From positions 1,444,001-1,508,000 of the forward strand of contig CP091137.1 of NCBI GenBank assembly GCA_021582295.1: a DNA stretch of 64,000 bases, given 5' to 3'. A program made the translations under genes and the position numbers. A model generated the notes under the pieces. That model was not told the origin of the DNA. It saw only the letters and a list, made by a program, of their open reading frames with translations, and made no database searches. Each line of letters starts with the position of its first letter. Position 1 is the stretch's first letter. The stretch is from Candidatus Thiovulum stygium (GTDB lineage Bacteria > Campylobacterota > Campylobacteria > Campylobacterales > Thiovulaceae). Shown here one piece after another: positions 63,210 to 64,000 of this stretch.

Positions 63210-64000
63210 TTAATTTTTAAATTGTTCTAAGAGCCTTAAATCTCCTTCGAACATTGATCTTAAATCTGGAACTCGATGAATTAACATTGCAAATCTTTCG
63301 ACTCCAAGCCCAAAAGCATAACCACTAACATTTTCATAACCGACAGCTTTAAAAACATTTTGATCAACCATTCCACAACCTAAAACTTCAAGCCAACCAG
63401 TGTGAGAACAGACTCTACAACCATCGCCACCACAAAAAAGACACGAAATATCAGCTTCAGCAGAAGGTTCAGTAAATGGGAAAAAACTAGGTCTAAATCT
63501 AACTTTTATATCGCCGAACATATATTTCAAAAAATCTTCTAAAATATATTTTAAATGTGCAAATGATACGATATCACCATTTTCTACAACTAAACCTTCA
63601 ACTTGATGAAACATTGGAGTATGAGTCAAATCAAAATCTCGTCTGAAAACAGTTCCAGGAGCAATCATTCTAATTGGAGGTTTTTCTCTAGTCATTGTTC
63701 TAATTTGAACTGGTGAAGTATGAGTTCGTAATAATTTTCCATCATTAAAATAAAAAGTATCTTGCATATCTCTAGCTGGATGACTTTTTGGTAAATTCAA
63801 AGCTTCAAAATTATGCCAATCATCTTCAATCATGTTGCCTTCTTCTATTGCAAAATTTAACTTTTGGAAATATTCTATAATTCTATTCATAGTTTCAACA
63901 ACTGGATGATATCCACCAAGCTCATTTTTTGGCGAAATTAAAGATATATCAATTTTCTCTCGAAACATTTTTTCGTCAAGTTCAGCTTCAGAAATTTCAA
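63210..64000 (-). CDS. pheS: Phenylalanine--tRNA ligase alpha subunit (N-terminus beyond window)
   Basis: PheS carries the catalytic core of the class II synthetase. The frame is open through the right edge, so the start lies outside; the ATG at 63968 is internal. Motif 2 is in [20 protein letters not shown] and motif 3 in [20 protein letters not shown]. The cysteine-rich [19 protein letters not shown] insert, a zinc-site-like segment before [10 protein letters not shown], is normal for the bacterial enzyme. pheT is not downstream here. Confidence 0.95.
   Translation of the reverse strand, partial: EISEAELDEKMFREKIDISLISPKNELGGYHPVVETMNRIIEYFQKLNFAIEEGNMIEDDWHNFEALNLPKSHPARDMQDTFYFNDGKLLRTHTSPVQIRTMTREKPPIRMIAPGTVFRRDFDLTHTPMFHQVEGLVVENGDIVSFAHLKYILEDFLKYMFGDIKVRFRPSFFPFTEPSAEADISCLFCGGDGCRVCSHTGWLEVLGCGMVDQNVFKAVGYENVSGYAFGLGVERFAMLIHRVPDLRSMFEGDLRLLEQFKN

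Noticed and set aside
1-64000. CRISPR array, prophage or insertion sequence
   Set aside because: No regular repeat-spacer series, no phage structural genes and no transposase were found; the only mobile element is the intron remnant in nrdB.

Overview
The window is bacterial, A+T-rich (I estimate about 70% A+T) and gene-dense. It reads as a chromosome segment of a Campylobacterota (Epsilonproteobacteria) species. The evidence is a futalosine-pathway type UbiA prenyltransferase, soluble CZB-domain chemoreceptors like TlpD, an HP0958-type zinc-ribbon protein, a flagellin of epsilon type, a separate FAD domain of MnmC, and a three-subunit molybdenum oxidoreductase. A free-living sulfur-oxidising relative (Sulfurimonas, Sulfurovum or Thiovulum type) is a guess. 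Arginine is written mostly as CGA in housekeeping genes, which is unusual for the phylum.

Layout. 1-2900: murF (cut by the edge), hemA and ispB on the minus strand. 3049-4347: a cupin, a decayed vWA/jelly-roll gene and a secreted ComEA-like protein. 4502-8560: lepA, dapF and nrdB on the minus strand; nrdB is interrupted by a 458-nt deleted group II intron. 9349-15390: guaA, glmM, a Fur-family regulator, an aminotransferase, a nitrilase and adk. 15656-18716: two soluble chemoreceptors and a small protein. 18764-27464 (minus): a type IIG restriction-modification enzyme, MnmC oxidoreductase, tpx, an SPFH protein, ilvE, a truncated haemoglobin and mqnP. 27740-29816: plsY, a GH114-like lipoprotein and a NUDIX hydrolase. 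30078-33947: phosphomannomutase, then divergent feoAB behind a Fur-box-like palindrome. 34000-39631 (minus): a periplasmic-type Hsp20 and an FeS/NrfD/molybdopterin operon. 40073-48522 (minus): gltB, a YeiH-family remnant, a possible structured RNA, a vWA (BatA-like) cluster and glmS. 48674-52139: hemN, an exported protein, hemH and a SUI1 factor. 52176-59985: an AI-2E-type permease, HP0958-like protein, waaA, FecR protein, tsaD and flagellin. 60173-64000: HU, tRNA-Leu(CAA), flgA, ftsY, a TlpA-like lipoprotein and pheS (cut by the edge).

The most striking signal is not a gene. The octamer GATGAGGT occurs 41 times by hand count (22 on the plus strand, 19 on the minus), against about one expected from composition. 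It lies in all parts of the window, in both orientations and in different reading frames, and it forms inverted-repeat hairpins between genes. This is the distribution of a DNA uptake sequence, and a ComEA-type DNA-binding protein is encoded in the same window. I know of no such short uptake word in this phylum.

Two further patterns deserve attention. nrdB, which should be essential, contains a group II intron that kept its 5' end, the tail of its HNH domain and domains V-VI but lost nearly everything between. Three conserved genes (gltB, SUI1 and flgA) are each broken at a run of exactly seven A where eight would restore the frame, suggesting homopolymer undercalling, ribosomal or transcriptional slippage, or real decay.
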